42,355 nucleotides of DNA from Betaproteobacteria bacterium (GCA_025350245.1 JANXYG010000006.1:1-42355); one strand, 5' to 3'; counted from the first letter of the stretch, positions 17,804 to 25,558 are shown. Notes: generated from the letters alone by a model not told the origin. A program made the numbers and translations.

Positions 17804-17836
17804 AAAAAAACGCCGCACCATGTTGCCCGTGCGGCG
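17804..17836 (-). terminator. Rho-independent terminator of the ctaC-ctaE unit
   Basis: On the minus strand an 8-bp stem (arms 17829-17836 and 17811-17818, CGCCGCAC/GTGCGGCG) with a 10-nt loop is followed directly by seven T residues (17804-17810). It lies about 70 nt past the ctaE stop. A second small hairpin (CCTCTC/GAGAGG, about 17847-17865) lies between it and ctaE. Confidence 0.8.
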
Positions 17837-17905
17837 GGACCTGGAGCCTCTCTCCGACGGAGAGGTGACGCTCCTCCTCGATCGTTCTGTTTGCCCCTGA
17901 TCGGG

Positions 17906-18763
17906 TCAGAGCCAATAGACCAGCACGAACAGCAGCAACCAGACCACGTCGACGAAGTGCCAGTACCACGACACCGCCTCGAACGCGAAGTGATGTTCGG
18001 GCTTGAAGTGCCCGGCAATACAACGGAACAGGATGACGATCAGCATGATCGTGCCAATAGTCACGTGCAGGCCGTGGAATCCGGTGAGCATGAAGAAAGT
18101 TGCGCCATAGGCGCCCATCGACAGGTTCAGCCCGAGTTCGGTGTAGGCGTGGTGATACTCGACGGCCTGAAGGGTGAGAAAGATGATCCCGAGCGCGATC
18201 GTCAGGATCATCGACAGGATGAGCTGGCCGCGGTTGTTCGCCTTGAGCGCCCAGTGCGCCCAGGTGACGGTCACCCCGGAAGAAAGCAGCAGCAGCGTGT
18301 TGATCGCCGGCAGGCCCCACGCGCTCATCACTTCGAGCTTTTCGTCGATGCCGGGGCCGACAGTGGGCCACCCGGGTGTGAACGCCGGCCAGAGATACTC
18401 GCCGGTCGCGTCGGCGCCGAGCCCGGGTACCGACAGCATGCGCATGTAGAACAGCGTGCCGAAGAACGCCGCGAAGAACATCACTTCGGAGAAGATGAAC
18501 CAGCTCATGCCCCAGCGGAACGAGAGATCGACCTGCGGGCTGTATTGCCCGCTTTCGCTCTCGCCGATGACTTTGCCGAACCAGACGAACAGGAAGTAGA
18601 TGAGGATCGCGAAACCGGCGCACAGCACGTAGGGACCCGCGGCGATGTCGTTCATCAGGAACACGGCGCCGAAGGCGAGACAGAACAGCGCGGCCGACCC
18701 GATGATCGGATAGTAGGAAGGCTGTGGGATGTAGTAGCCGTCGGTGTTGGTGGTGGTGCTCAT
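17906..18763 (-). CDS. ctaE: Cytochrome c oxidase subunit III
   Basis: Structural subunit of the aa3-type terminal oxidase in the inner membrane. The 285-aa protein has seven predicted helices. Family segments visible are GMSWFIFSEVMFFAAFFGTL, GFHGLHVTIG and the C-terminal WYWHFVDVVWLLLF. ATG 18763 (MSTTTNTDGYYIPQP) is supported by a GAGGGG Shine-Dalgarno a few bases upstream; the longer frame continues into ctaG sequence in another frame and is not real. It follows ctaG by 35 nt; the DUF2970 gene often found at this spot is absent. Confidence 0.96.
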   Translation of the reverse strand: MSTTTNTDGYYIPQPSYYPIIGSAALFCLAFGAVFLMNDIAAGPYVLCAGFAILIYFLFVWFGKVIGESESGQYSPQVDLSFRWGMSWFIFSEVMFFAAFFGTLFYMRMLSVPGLGADATGEYLWPAFTPGWPTVGPGIDEKLEVMSAWGLPAINTLLLLSSGVTVTWAHWALKANNRGQLILSMILTIALGIIFLTLQAVEYHHAYTELGLNLSMGAYGATFFMLTGFHGLHVTIGTIMLIVILFRCIAGHFKPEHHFAFEAVSWYWHFVDVVWLLLFVLVYWL

Positions 18764-18798
18764 GATCCCCTCTTGGTCGGTGCGTGTAGCCGTTTCAC

Positions 18799-19368
18799 TC
18801 AGGTCGCCGTCTTCGGCTCGCGTGCGACAGCAGCGGCAGCCGGCTTCACAGGTCCCTCGACCCGGAAGAACGTGTACGAGAGCGTGATGGTATCGATGTC
18901 TGTCGGAAGTTCGTTCTGGAGGACGAACGTCACCGGCATCTTGCGAATTTCGCGCGGTTTGAAATCCTGCTTGGCGAAGCAGAAGCAGTCGAGCTTGCGG
19001 ATGTACTTTCCGGCGAGCTGCGGGCCGTAGCTGGGGATTGCCTGGCCGGAAATGAACTGATCCGAGTTGTTGTGGACTTCGTAGACGATCTGCGTGAGCT
19101 GGCCGGGGTGGATCCTGACGCTGCTCACGACCGGCCGAAACGTCCAAGGCAGATCGTTTCGGGTATTGGCGTCGAGTTCCAGCGTCACGGTCCGGCTCAG
19201 GTCGGCCTGGGTATTGACGACCGCGTCGGCGTTCTGGAGGTTGTTGATGCCCGTCACCTCACAGATCTTCTGGTAGAACGGCACTAGCGCATAGCCGAAT
19301 CCGAACATCGCGACCGCCACCACCAGGAGCTTGCGTAGCGTCTGCCCGTTGGCGCGGATCACGGCCAC
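18799..19368 (-). CDS. ctaG: Cytochrome c oxidase assembly protein CtaG (COX11)
   Basis: Periplasmic copper chaperone for the CuB site of subunit I. The 189-aa protein has one N-terminal helix (about residues 12-28) followed by the family sequence FYQKICEVTG. The copper-binding CFCF motif lies in KLDCFCFAKQDF (about residues 127-138). The C-terminus is an Ala/Lys-rich tail. The start is a GTG at 19368, inside the end of the 38-aa small gene (10-nt overlap), so expression is probably coupled to it. Confidence 0.95.
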   Translation of the reverse strand: MAVIRANGQTLRKLLVVAVAMFGFGYALVPFYQKICEVTGINNLQNADAVVNTQADLSRTVTLELDANTRNDLPWTFRPVVSSVRIHPGQLTQIVYEVHNNSDQFISGQAIPSYGPQLAGKYIRKLDCFCFAKQDFKPREIRKMPVTFVLQNELPTDIDTITLSYTFFRVEGPVKPAAAAVAREPKTAT

Positions 19369-19475
19369 AGCACGTGCCTCAGGATCGCGCCACCGAAGAA
19401 CAGCGCGATGACCGACAGCAGGATCACGAGGGTTCTCGTCTTCCTGGTAGCACGGTCATCGCGAGCGGTCTGCAT
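19359..19475 (-). CDS. Cytochrome oxidase small assembly protein (38 aa)
   Basis: A short reading frame from ATG 19475 to TGA 19359: a basic stretch (MQTARDDRATRKTRT), then one helix (LVILLSVIALFFGGAIL) and a short end RHVLWP. Size, a single membrane helix and the place between ctaD and ctaG match the tiny 'cytochrome oxidase small assembly protein' annotated in betaproteobacterial cta operons. It lies 20 nt after the ctaD stop and overlaps ctaG by 10 nt, filling an otherwise unexplained gap. Its biochemical role is not known to me. Confidence 0.72.
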   Translation of the reverse strand: MQTARDDRATRKTRTLVILLSVIALFFGGAILRHVLWP

Positions 19476-19494
19476 CGGTTTCCGACCGTCGTGC

Positions 19495-21084
19495 CTACTT
19501 CACGACGGGCGGCGTTTCGAAGCTGTGATACGGCGGCGGCGAAGGCAAGGTCCATTCGAGGGTGTCGGCGCCTTCCCACGGTTTGGCCGGGGCCTTCTCG
19601 CCACCCTTGATGCACTTGATCACCGCATACAGGAACACGAGCTGGCTCAGACCGAAGCCGAAGGCACCGATCGAAGCGACCATGTTGAAGTCGGCGAATT
19701 GCTGTGAATAGTCGGGGATGCGGCGCGGCATGCCGGCTAGGCCGAGGAAGTGCATCACGAAGAAGGTCAGGTTGAAGAAGATCAGCGACAGCCAGAAATG
19801 CAACTTGCCGAGCTTCTCGTCGTACATATGGCCGGTCCATTTGGGCAACCAGAAATAGATGCCGGCGAAGATGGCGAACAGCGAACCCGCCACCAGCACG
19901 TAGTGGAAATGCGCGACCACGTAGTAGGTGTCCTGCAGCTGGATATCGACCGGCGTGATCGCCAGGATCAGCCCGGTGAATCCGCCCATGGTGAACACGA
20001 ACAGGAAACCCACCGCGAACAGCATGGGCGTCTCGAAGGTCATCGAACCCTTCCACATCGTCGCCACCCAGTTAAACACCTTCACCCCGGTGGGAACCGC
20101 GATGAGCATGGTGGCGTACATGAAGAACAGCTGACCCGCGGCCGGCATGCCGGTCGTGAACATGTGATGCGCCCAGACGATGAACGACAGGATCGCGATC
20201 GACGACGTGGCATAGACCATCGACGAGTAGCCGAACAGCGGCTTGCGAGCGAATGCCGGGATCACCTGCGACACGATCCCGAAGGCCGGCAGGATCATGA
20301 TGTAGACCTCGGGATGGCCGAAGAACCAGAACACGTGCTGGTACAGGACCGGATCGCCGCCGCCGGCGGCGTTGAAGAAGTGGGTGTCGAAGTGGCGATC
20401 GGTGAGCAGCATGGTTACGGCGCCCGCGAGCACCGGCATGACCGCGATCAGCAGATAGGCGGTGATCAGCCAGGTCCACACGAACATCGGCATCTTCATC
20501 ATCGTCATGCCGGGCGCGCGCATGTTGAGGATGGTGGTGATGATGTTGATCGACCCCATGATCGACGACGCCCCCATGATGTGGATGGCGAAGATCGCGA
20601 AGTCCATGCCAATGCCCTGCTGCACGGAGAGCGGTGCGTAGAGGGTCCAGCCGGCGCCGGTGGCGCCACCCGGCACGAAGAACGACGTGACCAGAAGGAT
20701 CGCAGCGACCGGCAGCAGCCAGAAACTCCAGTTGTTCATGCGCGCGAAGGCCATGTCGGGCGCACCGATCATCATCGGAACCTGCCAGTTCGCGAAGCCG
20801 ACGAACGCCGGCATGATGGCGCCGAACACCATGATCAGACCATGCATGGTGGTGAACTGGTTGAACAGCTCCGGTTTCCACAGCTGCATTCCCGGCTGAA
20901 ACAGTTCGGCGCGGATGCCGAACGCCAGCAGGCCGCCGGTGATGAACATGCTGAAGCTGAACCACAGGTAGAGCGTGCCGATATCCTTGTGGTTGGTCGT
21001 CGTAACCCAGCGCATCAGTCCGTAGGGACGATGATCGTGATGGTCGTGATCGTGCGCGTGATCGACGGGATGGACGGCTGACAT
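19495..21084 (-). CDS. ctaD: Cytochrome c oxidase subunit I
   Basis: Catalytic subunit carrying heme a and the heme a3-CuB centre, reducing oxygen to water and pumping protons. The 529-aa protein has twelve predicted helices. Key residues lie in WFFGHPEVYIMILP (CuB His, and the cross-linked His-Tyr pair), WAHHMFTTG (two more CuB His) and YYVVAHFHYVL (heme a3 and heme a His). The D-channel region reads MIGAPDMAFARMNNW, with Ala where most homologues have Pro. The N-terminus is His/Asp-rich (HAHDHDHHDH), possibly metal binding. It follows ctaC by 53 nt. Confidence 0.98.
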   Translation of the reverse strand: MSAVHPVDHAHDHDHHDHRPYGLMRWVTTTNHKDIGTLYLWFSFSMFITGGLLAFGIRAELFQPGMQLWKPELFNQFTTMHGLIMVFGAIMPAFVGFANWQVPMMIGAPDMAFARMNNWSFWLLPVAAILLVTSFFVPGGATGAGWTLYAPLSVQQGIGMDFAIFAIHIMGASSIMGSINIITTILNMRAPGMTMMKMPMFVWTWLITAYLLIAVMPVLAGAVTMLLTDRHFDTHFFNAAGGGDPVLYQHVFWFFGHPEVYIMILPAFGIVSQVIPAFARKPLFGYSSMVYATSSIAILSFIVWAHHMFTTGMPAAGQLFFMYATMLIAVPTGVKVFNWVATMWKGSMTFETPMLFAVGFLFVFTMGGFTGLILAITPVDIQLQDTYYVVAHFHYVLVAGSLFAIFAGIYFWLPKWTGHMYDEKLGKLHFWLSLIFFNLTFFVMHFLGLAGMPRRIPDYSQQFADFNMVASIGAFGFGLSQLVFLYAVIKCIKGGEKAPAKPWEGADTLEWTLPSPPPYHSFETPPVVK

Positions 21085-21137
21085 GCTGCTCTCCTGCTAG
21101 CGGGAATTCGGATCGGGCCGGACGGGATGCCGGCAGC

Positions 21138-22241
21138 TCACTTGGCAAGGCCCACGATGTAGTCGACGGCCGCGTGCACCTGAGCATCGGACAGCGCCGG
21201 GTTGCCGCCCTTGGCCGGCATCAGGTTGTAGCCCTTGACGGCGTGCTGGTGCAGGGTGCCGATGCCCTGCTTGATGCGCGGACCCCAGGCCACCTTGTCG
21301 CCGGCTTTCGGCGCGTTGGCCACGCCCGCCATGTGACAGACCTGGCACAGGCCTTCGTAGACCCTCTTGCCATCGACGGGGCCGGCTGGCTTGGCATCCG
21401 CCACCGCGACCGGCGCAGCAGCAGCTTCCGTTGCCGGCGCGGCATACTTGACCTTTTGTTTGGCGGCCCATTCACGGTACTTGTCGGCCTCCATCGCCAC
21501 CACGACGATCGGCATGAAGCCGTGTTCCTTGCCGCAGAGTTCGGCGCACTGGCCGCGATAGGTTCCGGGGGTGTCGACCTTGAACCAGGTGTCGCGAATG
21601 AAACCCGGAATGGCGTCCTGCTTGACGCCGAAGGCCGGCACCCAGAAGGCGTGGATCACGTCGTTCGCGGTGATGAGGATGCGCACCTTCTTGTTGATGG
21701 GCACCACCAGCGGTTCGTCGACTTCGAGCAGGTAGTTGTCGCTCTTGACCACGTTCTTGCCATAGATCTGCTCCAGGGGCGTGGACAGATTGGAGTAGAA
21801 GCTGATGCCATCGCTCACGCCGGCAAGATCACCTTCGCCCTTGATGTAGTCGTAGCCCCATTTCCACTGGTAGCCGGTGGCCTTGATCGTGAGATCCGGA
21901 TTGCTGGTGTCCTTCATCGCGATGATGGTCTTGGTGGCCGGGATCGCCATGCCCATCAGGATCAGGAACGGCACGATGGTCCAGATGACCTCCACGGTGG
22001 TGTTCTCGTGAAAGTTCGCCGCCTTGTGACCGACCGATTTGCGATGCTTGAAGATGGAATAGAACATCACGCCGAACACCAGCACGAAGATCACGACGCA
22101 GATCGTGAGAATGAAGGTGTGCAGGTCGTAGATCTGGGATGCTATCGGCGTCTGCGGCGGGCCGAGGTTGTACTGGGCCGCGAATCCCGAAGCCGGGATC
22201 CCGGAAGCGAGCATCAGTGCCCCGCGTGTCGTTGTTCTCAT
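21138..22241 (-). CDS. ctaC: Cytochrome c oxidase subunit II with fused cytochrome c domain
   Basis: Subunit II of 367 aa: a signal peptide (about residues 1-22), two transmembrane helices (about 42-65 and 85-105), a CuA cupredoxin domain and a C-terminal cytochrome c domain. CuA ligands are visible in CAELCGKEHGFM plus the upstream His in DVIHAFWVPAFG. The cytochrome c part has CQVCH (about residues 298-302) and a likely Met ligand in NLMPAKGG. The fusion marks a caa3-like arrangement in which electrons enter through the tethered heme c. ATG 22241 was preferred to the GTG three codons upstream. It starts 20 nt after the DUF2244 gene, so they share a transcript. Confidence 0.96.
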   Translation of the reverse strand: MRTTTRGALMLASGIPASGFAAQYNLGPPQTPIASQIYDLHTFILTICVVIFVLVFGVMFYSIFKHRKSVGHKAANFHENTTVEVIWTIVPFLILMGMAIPATKTIIAMKDTSNPDLTIKATGYQWKWGYDYIKGEGDLAGVSDGISFYSNLSTPLEQIYGKNVVKSDNYLLEVDEPLVVPINKKVRILITANDVIHAFWVPAFGVKQDAIPGFIRDTWFKVDTPGTYRGQCAELCGKEHGFMPIVVVAMEADKYREWAAKQKVKYAAPATEAAAAPVAVADAKPAGPVDGKRVYEGLCQVCHMAGVANAPKAGDKVAWGPRIKQGIGTLHQHAVKGYNLMPAKGGNPALSDAQVHAAVDYIVGLAK

Positions 22242-22261
22242 GCTGTCCACCGGCTCCCGTA

Positions 22262-22741
22262 TCAGAAACTCTTGATGAATCTGCGCAGTTCGGAGGTGAC
22301 CACGAAACGCTGGTCGTTGCTCAGGAACTCGCCGAACGTCACTTCATGACCATGCGACCGCATCGCGAGTTGCCCGCGCGCGGCATCGGTCACCACCAGT
22401 TGCACCCGGTAGCGGTTGAATTCGTGACGGCTGAAGCGCCCATGCCGACGCTGTTCGACGAGAATCCGATCGCCAGACCTCTGGATCGACTCGAAATCGC
22501 CGGAATGCCGTTCGACCAGCTTCAGTGCCACGTAGAGAACCACCACTTCGAGCACGGAAAACGGCAGCACGTACCAAGCACCATTGAGCGCCCACAGCGA
22601 TGCTATCGCCAAGGACACGAACACGATCGACCTGAAAAACCATCGCCTGCCGGACGGGGAAAAAGAATCGTTGCGCCTGGTGACCGGCAGATAATCCGGC
22701 GCTAACGTGGCTACTGTCGTTACTGACTGTGTTGGTTTCAT
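22262..22741 (-). CDS. DUF2244 domain membrane protein
   Basis: A 159-aa protein with two adjacent hydrophobic helices (about residues 34-54 and 58-76) and a soluble C-terminal part. The FESIQRSGDRILVEQRRHG and FNRYRVQLVV segments fit DUF2244, a family commonly found beside cytochrome oxidase genes. The function is unknown. ATG 22741 has a good Shine-Dalgarno (GAGGTGA, 5 nt upstream). An in-frame ATG at 22792 would add 17 residues and overlap the stop of the small leader ORF at 22785-22859. It is the first full gene of the ctaC unit. Confidence 0.8.
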   Translation of the reverse strand: MKPTQSVTTVATLAPDYLPVTRRNDSFSPSGRRWFFRSIVFVSLAIASLWALNGAWYVLPFSVLEVVVLYVALKLVERHSGDFESIQRSGDRILVEQRRHGRFSRHEFNRYRVQLVVTDAARGQLAMRSHGHEVTFGEFLSNDQRFVVTSELRRFIKSF

Positions 22742-22784
22742 TGCATCACCTCGCCCGACCCACCCCGATGGGACTTGGTACGAG

Positions 22785-22859
22785 TCAATCATGCATATCT
22801 GGTACGAGTTCGCGTATCGACATCAAAACCTGTATCGACATCAAAACGCGTACCGACAT
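22785..22859 (-). CDS. Possible 24-aa leader peptide (uORF) of the cta operon
   Basis: ATG 22859 to TGA 22785 encodes MSVRVLMSIQVLMSIRELVP and four more residues (DMHD). It is preceded by an AAAGGAG Shine-Dalgarno (22864-22870) with a short 4-nt spacer. It coincides with the 18-bp tandem repeat, so the peptide contains the repeated unit VLMSI. Its end overlaps an alternative upstream start of the DUF2244 gene (22792). Whether it is translated, or the repeat is simply a DNA element, cannot be decided from sequence. Confidence 0.35.
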   Translation of the reverse strand: MSVRVLMSIQVLMSIRELVPDMHD

Positions 22860-22865
22860 CAAACT
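22814..22865. repeat. Three tandem 18-bp direct repeats upstream of the cta operon
   Basis: Units at 22814-22829, 22832-22847 and 22850-22865 follow GTATCGACATCAAAAC with a period of exactly 18 bp; the third differs at a few positions. On the minus strand each unit carries TTTGAT-GTCG-(A/G)TAC, which has one perfect FNR-type half-site (TTGAT) and a poor second half. A further pair of direct repeats, TGGTACGAGT, lies at 22776-22785 and 22800-22809. The array lies just downstream of the predicted promoter. Confidence 0.8.
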
Positions 22866-22882
22866 CCTTTGAAAGCCACGGA

Positions 22883-22912
22883 AATTTAGCATAGGGGAGT
22901 CGGGCGAAGCAA
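22883..22912 (-). promoter_or_regulatory. Predicted promoter of the DUF2244-ctaCDGE unit
   Basis: On the minus strand TTGCTT (22907-22912) and TAAATT (22883-22888) are separated by 18 bp, with TG one base before the -10 (extended -10). Transcription would start near 22876, just before the AAAGGAG site of the leader ORF. It lies between the bioC-like stop and the 18-bp repeats. Confidence 0.5.
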
Positions 22913-22944
22913 GCCTGGACACACCCCGGACGCCATTCGGGAGA

Positions 22945-23844
22945 TCATGATCGGCGCCGGTGAACCCGCACGATGTCCAGGCCGTCCGCCGTGCGCCGCG
23001 GCCCCTCCGCCGGCTTCCAGGCGTGCCCCTGGATCACTTCGAACGTTGCCGGCAGCCGGTCTGCCACCCGCGCAGCCTCGTAATGGCGCGTCATTTCGCG
23101 CCAGCGGCGCGGTGGATAGAGCCCGCGACCGCGTGCCGCCGCGGTGTTGCCCAACCCCTGGCCACGCAGGTCGGCCACCAGCCTGGCCACCGTCGCGTAG
23201 GTAAGAGTGACGATCTCCATGTCCATCACCGGATCGGCGAATCCCGCGGCCACGAGGCTGTCGCCGATGTTGTGCATGTCCACGAACTCGTGCACATGCG
23301 GCAATGTATCCACCGCCGCGAACGCGTTGCGCAACTCGCGCAGGGTGTCGGGCCCGAACGTGGAGAACATCAGCAGGCCACCGGGACGCAGGGTGCTCAT
23401 CCATGAGCGCATCGTGACTTCGGCATCGTCAACGGCGTGCAGCAGCAGGTTGGACCAGACCAGGGCCGCCGACCCCGGCCGCAACGGCAGCCGCGCGGGG
23501 TCGGCGGCAACACGATTCGCGCGCCCGACCCCTAGCAGTGCCCGAAACCGCGCGATCGGCCCCGACGCCGTCGGGTGCAGGGCGAGCAGTCCGATAGAGG
23601 GATCGATGCCAACCACCAGGCGCTCGGGGTAACGCTGCTGCAGCAGACGCGTGGTGGCACCGGTCGCACAGCCGACGTCGGCGATCGCCCCTTCCGGCAG
23701 GCGCACGAGATCGAGACGTTCGAGCATGCGGCGACCGATCTCCCGGCCGAGGACATCAGCGGCCTCATGGCGTTCGGCCGCGCGGTTGCGAGCTCGCCAG
23801 ATGCGCCTAGCATCGGCGCGCGGTTCAGGTTCACGGATGGGCAT
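22945..23844 (-). CDS. bioC: SAM-dependent methyltransferase, BioC-like
   Basis: A class I SAM-dependent methyltransferase of 299 aa. The SAM site is IADVGCATGATTRLL (about residues 54-68), followed by the acidic residue in VVGIDPS. A motif LVWSNLLLHAVDD and the post-motif PGGLLMFSTFGPDTLRELR match BioC/NDUFAF5-type enzymes. BioC methylates malonyl-ACP to start biotin synthesis. No other biotin gene is in the window, so the exact substrate is inferred. It diverges from comF across 42 nt that contain a short direct repeat (GATGCGGCAT twice). Confidence 0.75.
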   Translation of the reverse strand: MPIREPEPRADARRIWRARNRAAERHEAADVLGREIGRRMLERLDLVRLPEGAIADVGCATGATTRLLQQRYPERLVVGIDPSIGLLALHPTASGPIARFRALLGVGRANRVAADPARLPLRPGSAALVWSNLLLHAVDDAEVTMRSWMSTLRPGGLLMFSTFGPDTLRELRNAFAAVDTLPHVHEFVDMHNIGDSLVAAGFADPVMDMEIVTLTYATVARLVADLRGQGLGNTAAARGRGLYPPRRWREMTRHYEAARVADRLPATFEVIQGHAWKPAEGPRRTADGLDIVRVHRRRS

Positions 23845-23886
23845 GATGCGGCATGATGCGGCATATCGTCGACTGAATGCGCGACC

Positions 23887-24588
23887 ATGGGCTCGATTGC
23901 CAACTGGCTGGCAGCCATGCGCGGCGGGGTACGCGGCCGCTGCCTGCTGTGCCGCGCCCGTGCGGATCTGCCCGGCCTGTGCAGACCGTGCAGTGCCGAC
24001 CTGCCGCCGGTCGGAGCCCGGCTGTGCCCGGTCTGCGCGCTACCGAGTCCGGATGGTGCCGTGTGCGGCGACTGCCGGGCGCACCCGCCAGGGTTCGACC
24101 GCTGCCTGGCGGCCCACGCCTATGCGTTTCCGGTGGATCGCCTGGTGCAGGGACTCAAGTATCGCGGACTGCTCTCGATTGCGCCGGCTCTGGGCCATCG
24201 GCTCGCCATCGCGGTACGAGCCGACCGCGTGCCCGATATCGTGCTGCCGATGCCGCTTGCCGCAACCCGATTGCGCGAGCGCGGCTTCAACCAGGCACTC
24301 GAGATCGCCCGCCTGCTGCCCCCGCACCTCGCGGCGCGGCTGCGTCCCGGGCTGCTCGAACGCACCCGCGACACGCAATCCCAGGCCGAACTCCCGCTCG
24401 ACCAGCGCGCGCGCAACATGCAGGGCGCCTTTGTGTGCCGGGAGCGGATCGACGGCAGCCACGTGGCCATCGTGGACGACGTGATGACCACCGGCGCCAC
24501 ACTCGACGCCGCAGCCACGGCGCTCAAGCAGGCCGGCGCCGCCACCGTGAGCGGCTGGATCGTTGCCCGCACCCTGCTCGGCCCCTGA
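23887..24588 (+). CDS. comF: ComF family phosphoribosyltransferase-like protein
   Basis: A 233-aa protein related to the DNA-uptake protein ComF. The N-terminus has a four-Cys-type zinc finger region (CLLCRA, CRPC, CPVC, CGDC between residues 18 and 62). The C-terminal half is a type I phosphoribosyltransferase fold with the PRPP motif VAIVDDVMTTGATLDAA (about residues 196-212) and PLAATRLRERGFNQAL in the middle. ComF has a role in natural transformation in competent bacteria; in many others its role is unclear. A degraded GspE/PilB-type ATPase gene lies directly downstream on the other strand. Confidence 0.92.
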   Translation: MGSIANWLAAMRGGVRGRCLLCRARADLPGLCRPCSADLPPVGARLCPVCALPSPDGAVCGDCRAHPPGFDRCLAAHAYAFPVDRLVQGLKYRGLLSIAPALGHRLAIAVRADRVPDIVLPMPLAATRLRERGFNQALEIARLLPPHLAARLRPGLLERTRDTQSQAELPLDQRARNMQGAFVCRERIDGSHVAIVDDVMTTGATLDAAATALKQAGAATVSGWIVARTLLGP

Positions 24589-24596
24589 CCGCATAG

Positions 24597-24951
24597 GTCG
24601 AATTCGCTCGATGATTTCATCGCTTCTTCGACGGTGGCGCGGCCTTCGACGACCAGTTGCAGCGCCGCGCTACGCAGGGTCCGCCCGGCCATCTGTTCGC
24701 GCACCGCCGCCGCGAACGCATTCGGGTCGCCACTGTTGGCAGCCGCCGTCGCCACACGCGTCATTTCGAGCATCGCGTAGATGCCGGAGCGCGCCATGTC
24801 GAGCAGGCGGATCGGCGTCGACGCGGCATCGTTGGTGTGCCGGGTGAACAGCACCATATGGCCGGTTATCGCGGCGCGCAGTTGCTCCTCGGTGATCAGC
24901 CCCTGCTGCTGCGAGAATCTCGCCGAGCCGGACTTTCTCCGGTCTTGCCAT
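24597..24951 (-). pseudogene. Remnant of a GspE/PilB-type secretion or pilus ATPase
   Basis: Fragments of one ATPase survive in order. ATG 24951 gives MARPEKVRLGEILAAAG, a typical GspE/PilB start. A run of four C (24900-24903, GGGG on the coding strand) then shifts the frame, after which GLITEEQLRAA continues the N-terminal domain. This joins directly to ITGHMVLFTRHTNDAASTPI, the histidine-box region normally several hundred residues later. RLLDM joins ARSGIYAMLEM, and the C-terminal end GRTLRSAALQLVVEGRATVE follows, up to about 24597 with no stop at the expected place. The Walker motifs are gone. The frameshift and two large internal deletions make function impossible. It occupies most of the 494-nt gap between comF and trmL. 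Confidence 0.8.
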
Positions 24952-25082
24952 GTATCGCGTACTCCCGGGTAAGGCGTGTTGCGCGGCAACCACGAATCGC
25001 CCCATGGCTGAAGCCGCGATACGACTCTCGATTTCAGCAGCTAGCCAAACCCGAATGCAACCTCTCAGGAATAACAAGCCAA

Positions 25083-25550
25083 ATGTTTGATGTTGTTCTG
25101 TTTGAGCCGGAGATTCCCCCTAACACGGGGAACGCCATCCGGCTCTGTGCCAACGCCGGCTGCCGGCTTCATCTGGTGCAACCGCTGGGCTTCCGCCTCG
25201 AAGACCGCGACCTGCGGCGGGCCGGTCTCGACTACCACGAGATGACCACGGTTACGGTCCATCCCGATCTCGCCACCTGTCTCACCAGACTTGACGGCGC
25301 CCGGGCGTTTGCCTTCAGTGCCCACGCGAACCGGAGCGCATTCGATCCTGCGTTTCGTCCTGGCGATGTGCTGGTCTTCGGTCCGGAAACGCGCGGACTG
25401 CCAGAACACGTGCTGGCGTTGTTCAAGCCCGATCAACGGCTCAGGCTGCCGATGGTCCCGGGCAATCGCGGGCTGAACCTGTCCAACGCGGTCGCGGTGA
25501 TGGTCTACGAAGCCTGGCGGCAGAACCGCTTTTCTGGCGCCGGAGAGTGA
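25083..25550 (+). CDS. trmL: tRNA (cytidine/uridine-34-2'-O)-methyltransferase
   Basis: A SPOUT-class methyltransferase that 2'-O-methylates the wobble base of tRNA-Leu isoacceptors in E. coli. The 155-aa protein has MFDVVLFEPEIPPNTGNAIR at the N-terminus and the knotted SAM site LVFGPETRGLPEHVL and LRLPMVPGNRGLNLSNAVAV in the C-terminal half, all diagnostic. ATG 25083 with an upstream AGGAA at about 10 nt gives the family start; the longer open frame runs back through the ATPase remnant and is not coding. It converges on gpsA with an 8-nt gap. Confidence 0.95.
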   Translation: MFDVVLFEPEIPPNTGNAIRLCANAGCRLHLVQPLGFRLEDRDLRRAGLDYHEMTTVTVHPDLATCLTRLDGARAFAFSAHANRSAFDPAFRPGDVLVFGPETRGLPEHVLALFKPDQRLRLPMVPGNRGLNLSNAVAVMVYEAWRQNRFSGAGE

Positions 25551-25558
25551 CCCGGCGT

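Noticed and set aside
19750-21081. 443-codon plus-strand open frame opposite ctaD
   Set aside because: It is the antisense of a certain gene in GC-rich DNA; the product is full of His, Arg, Glu and Asp runs with no recognisable domain, as expected of a codon-bias shadow.
22814-22865. CRISPR array
   Set aside because: The units are 16-18 bp, directly abutting with 2-nt gaps, no spacers of 25-40 bp and no cas genes nearby.
23877-24596. Long overlapping frames in and opposite comF
   Set aside because: Only the frame at 23887-24588 has zinc-finger and phosphoribosyltransferase motifs; the others are Arg/Pro/Ala-rich shadows.
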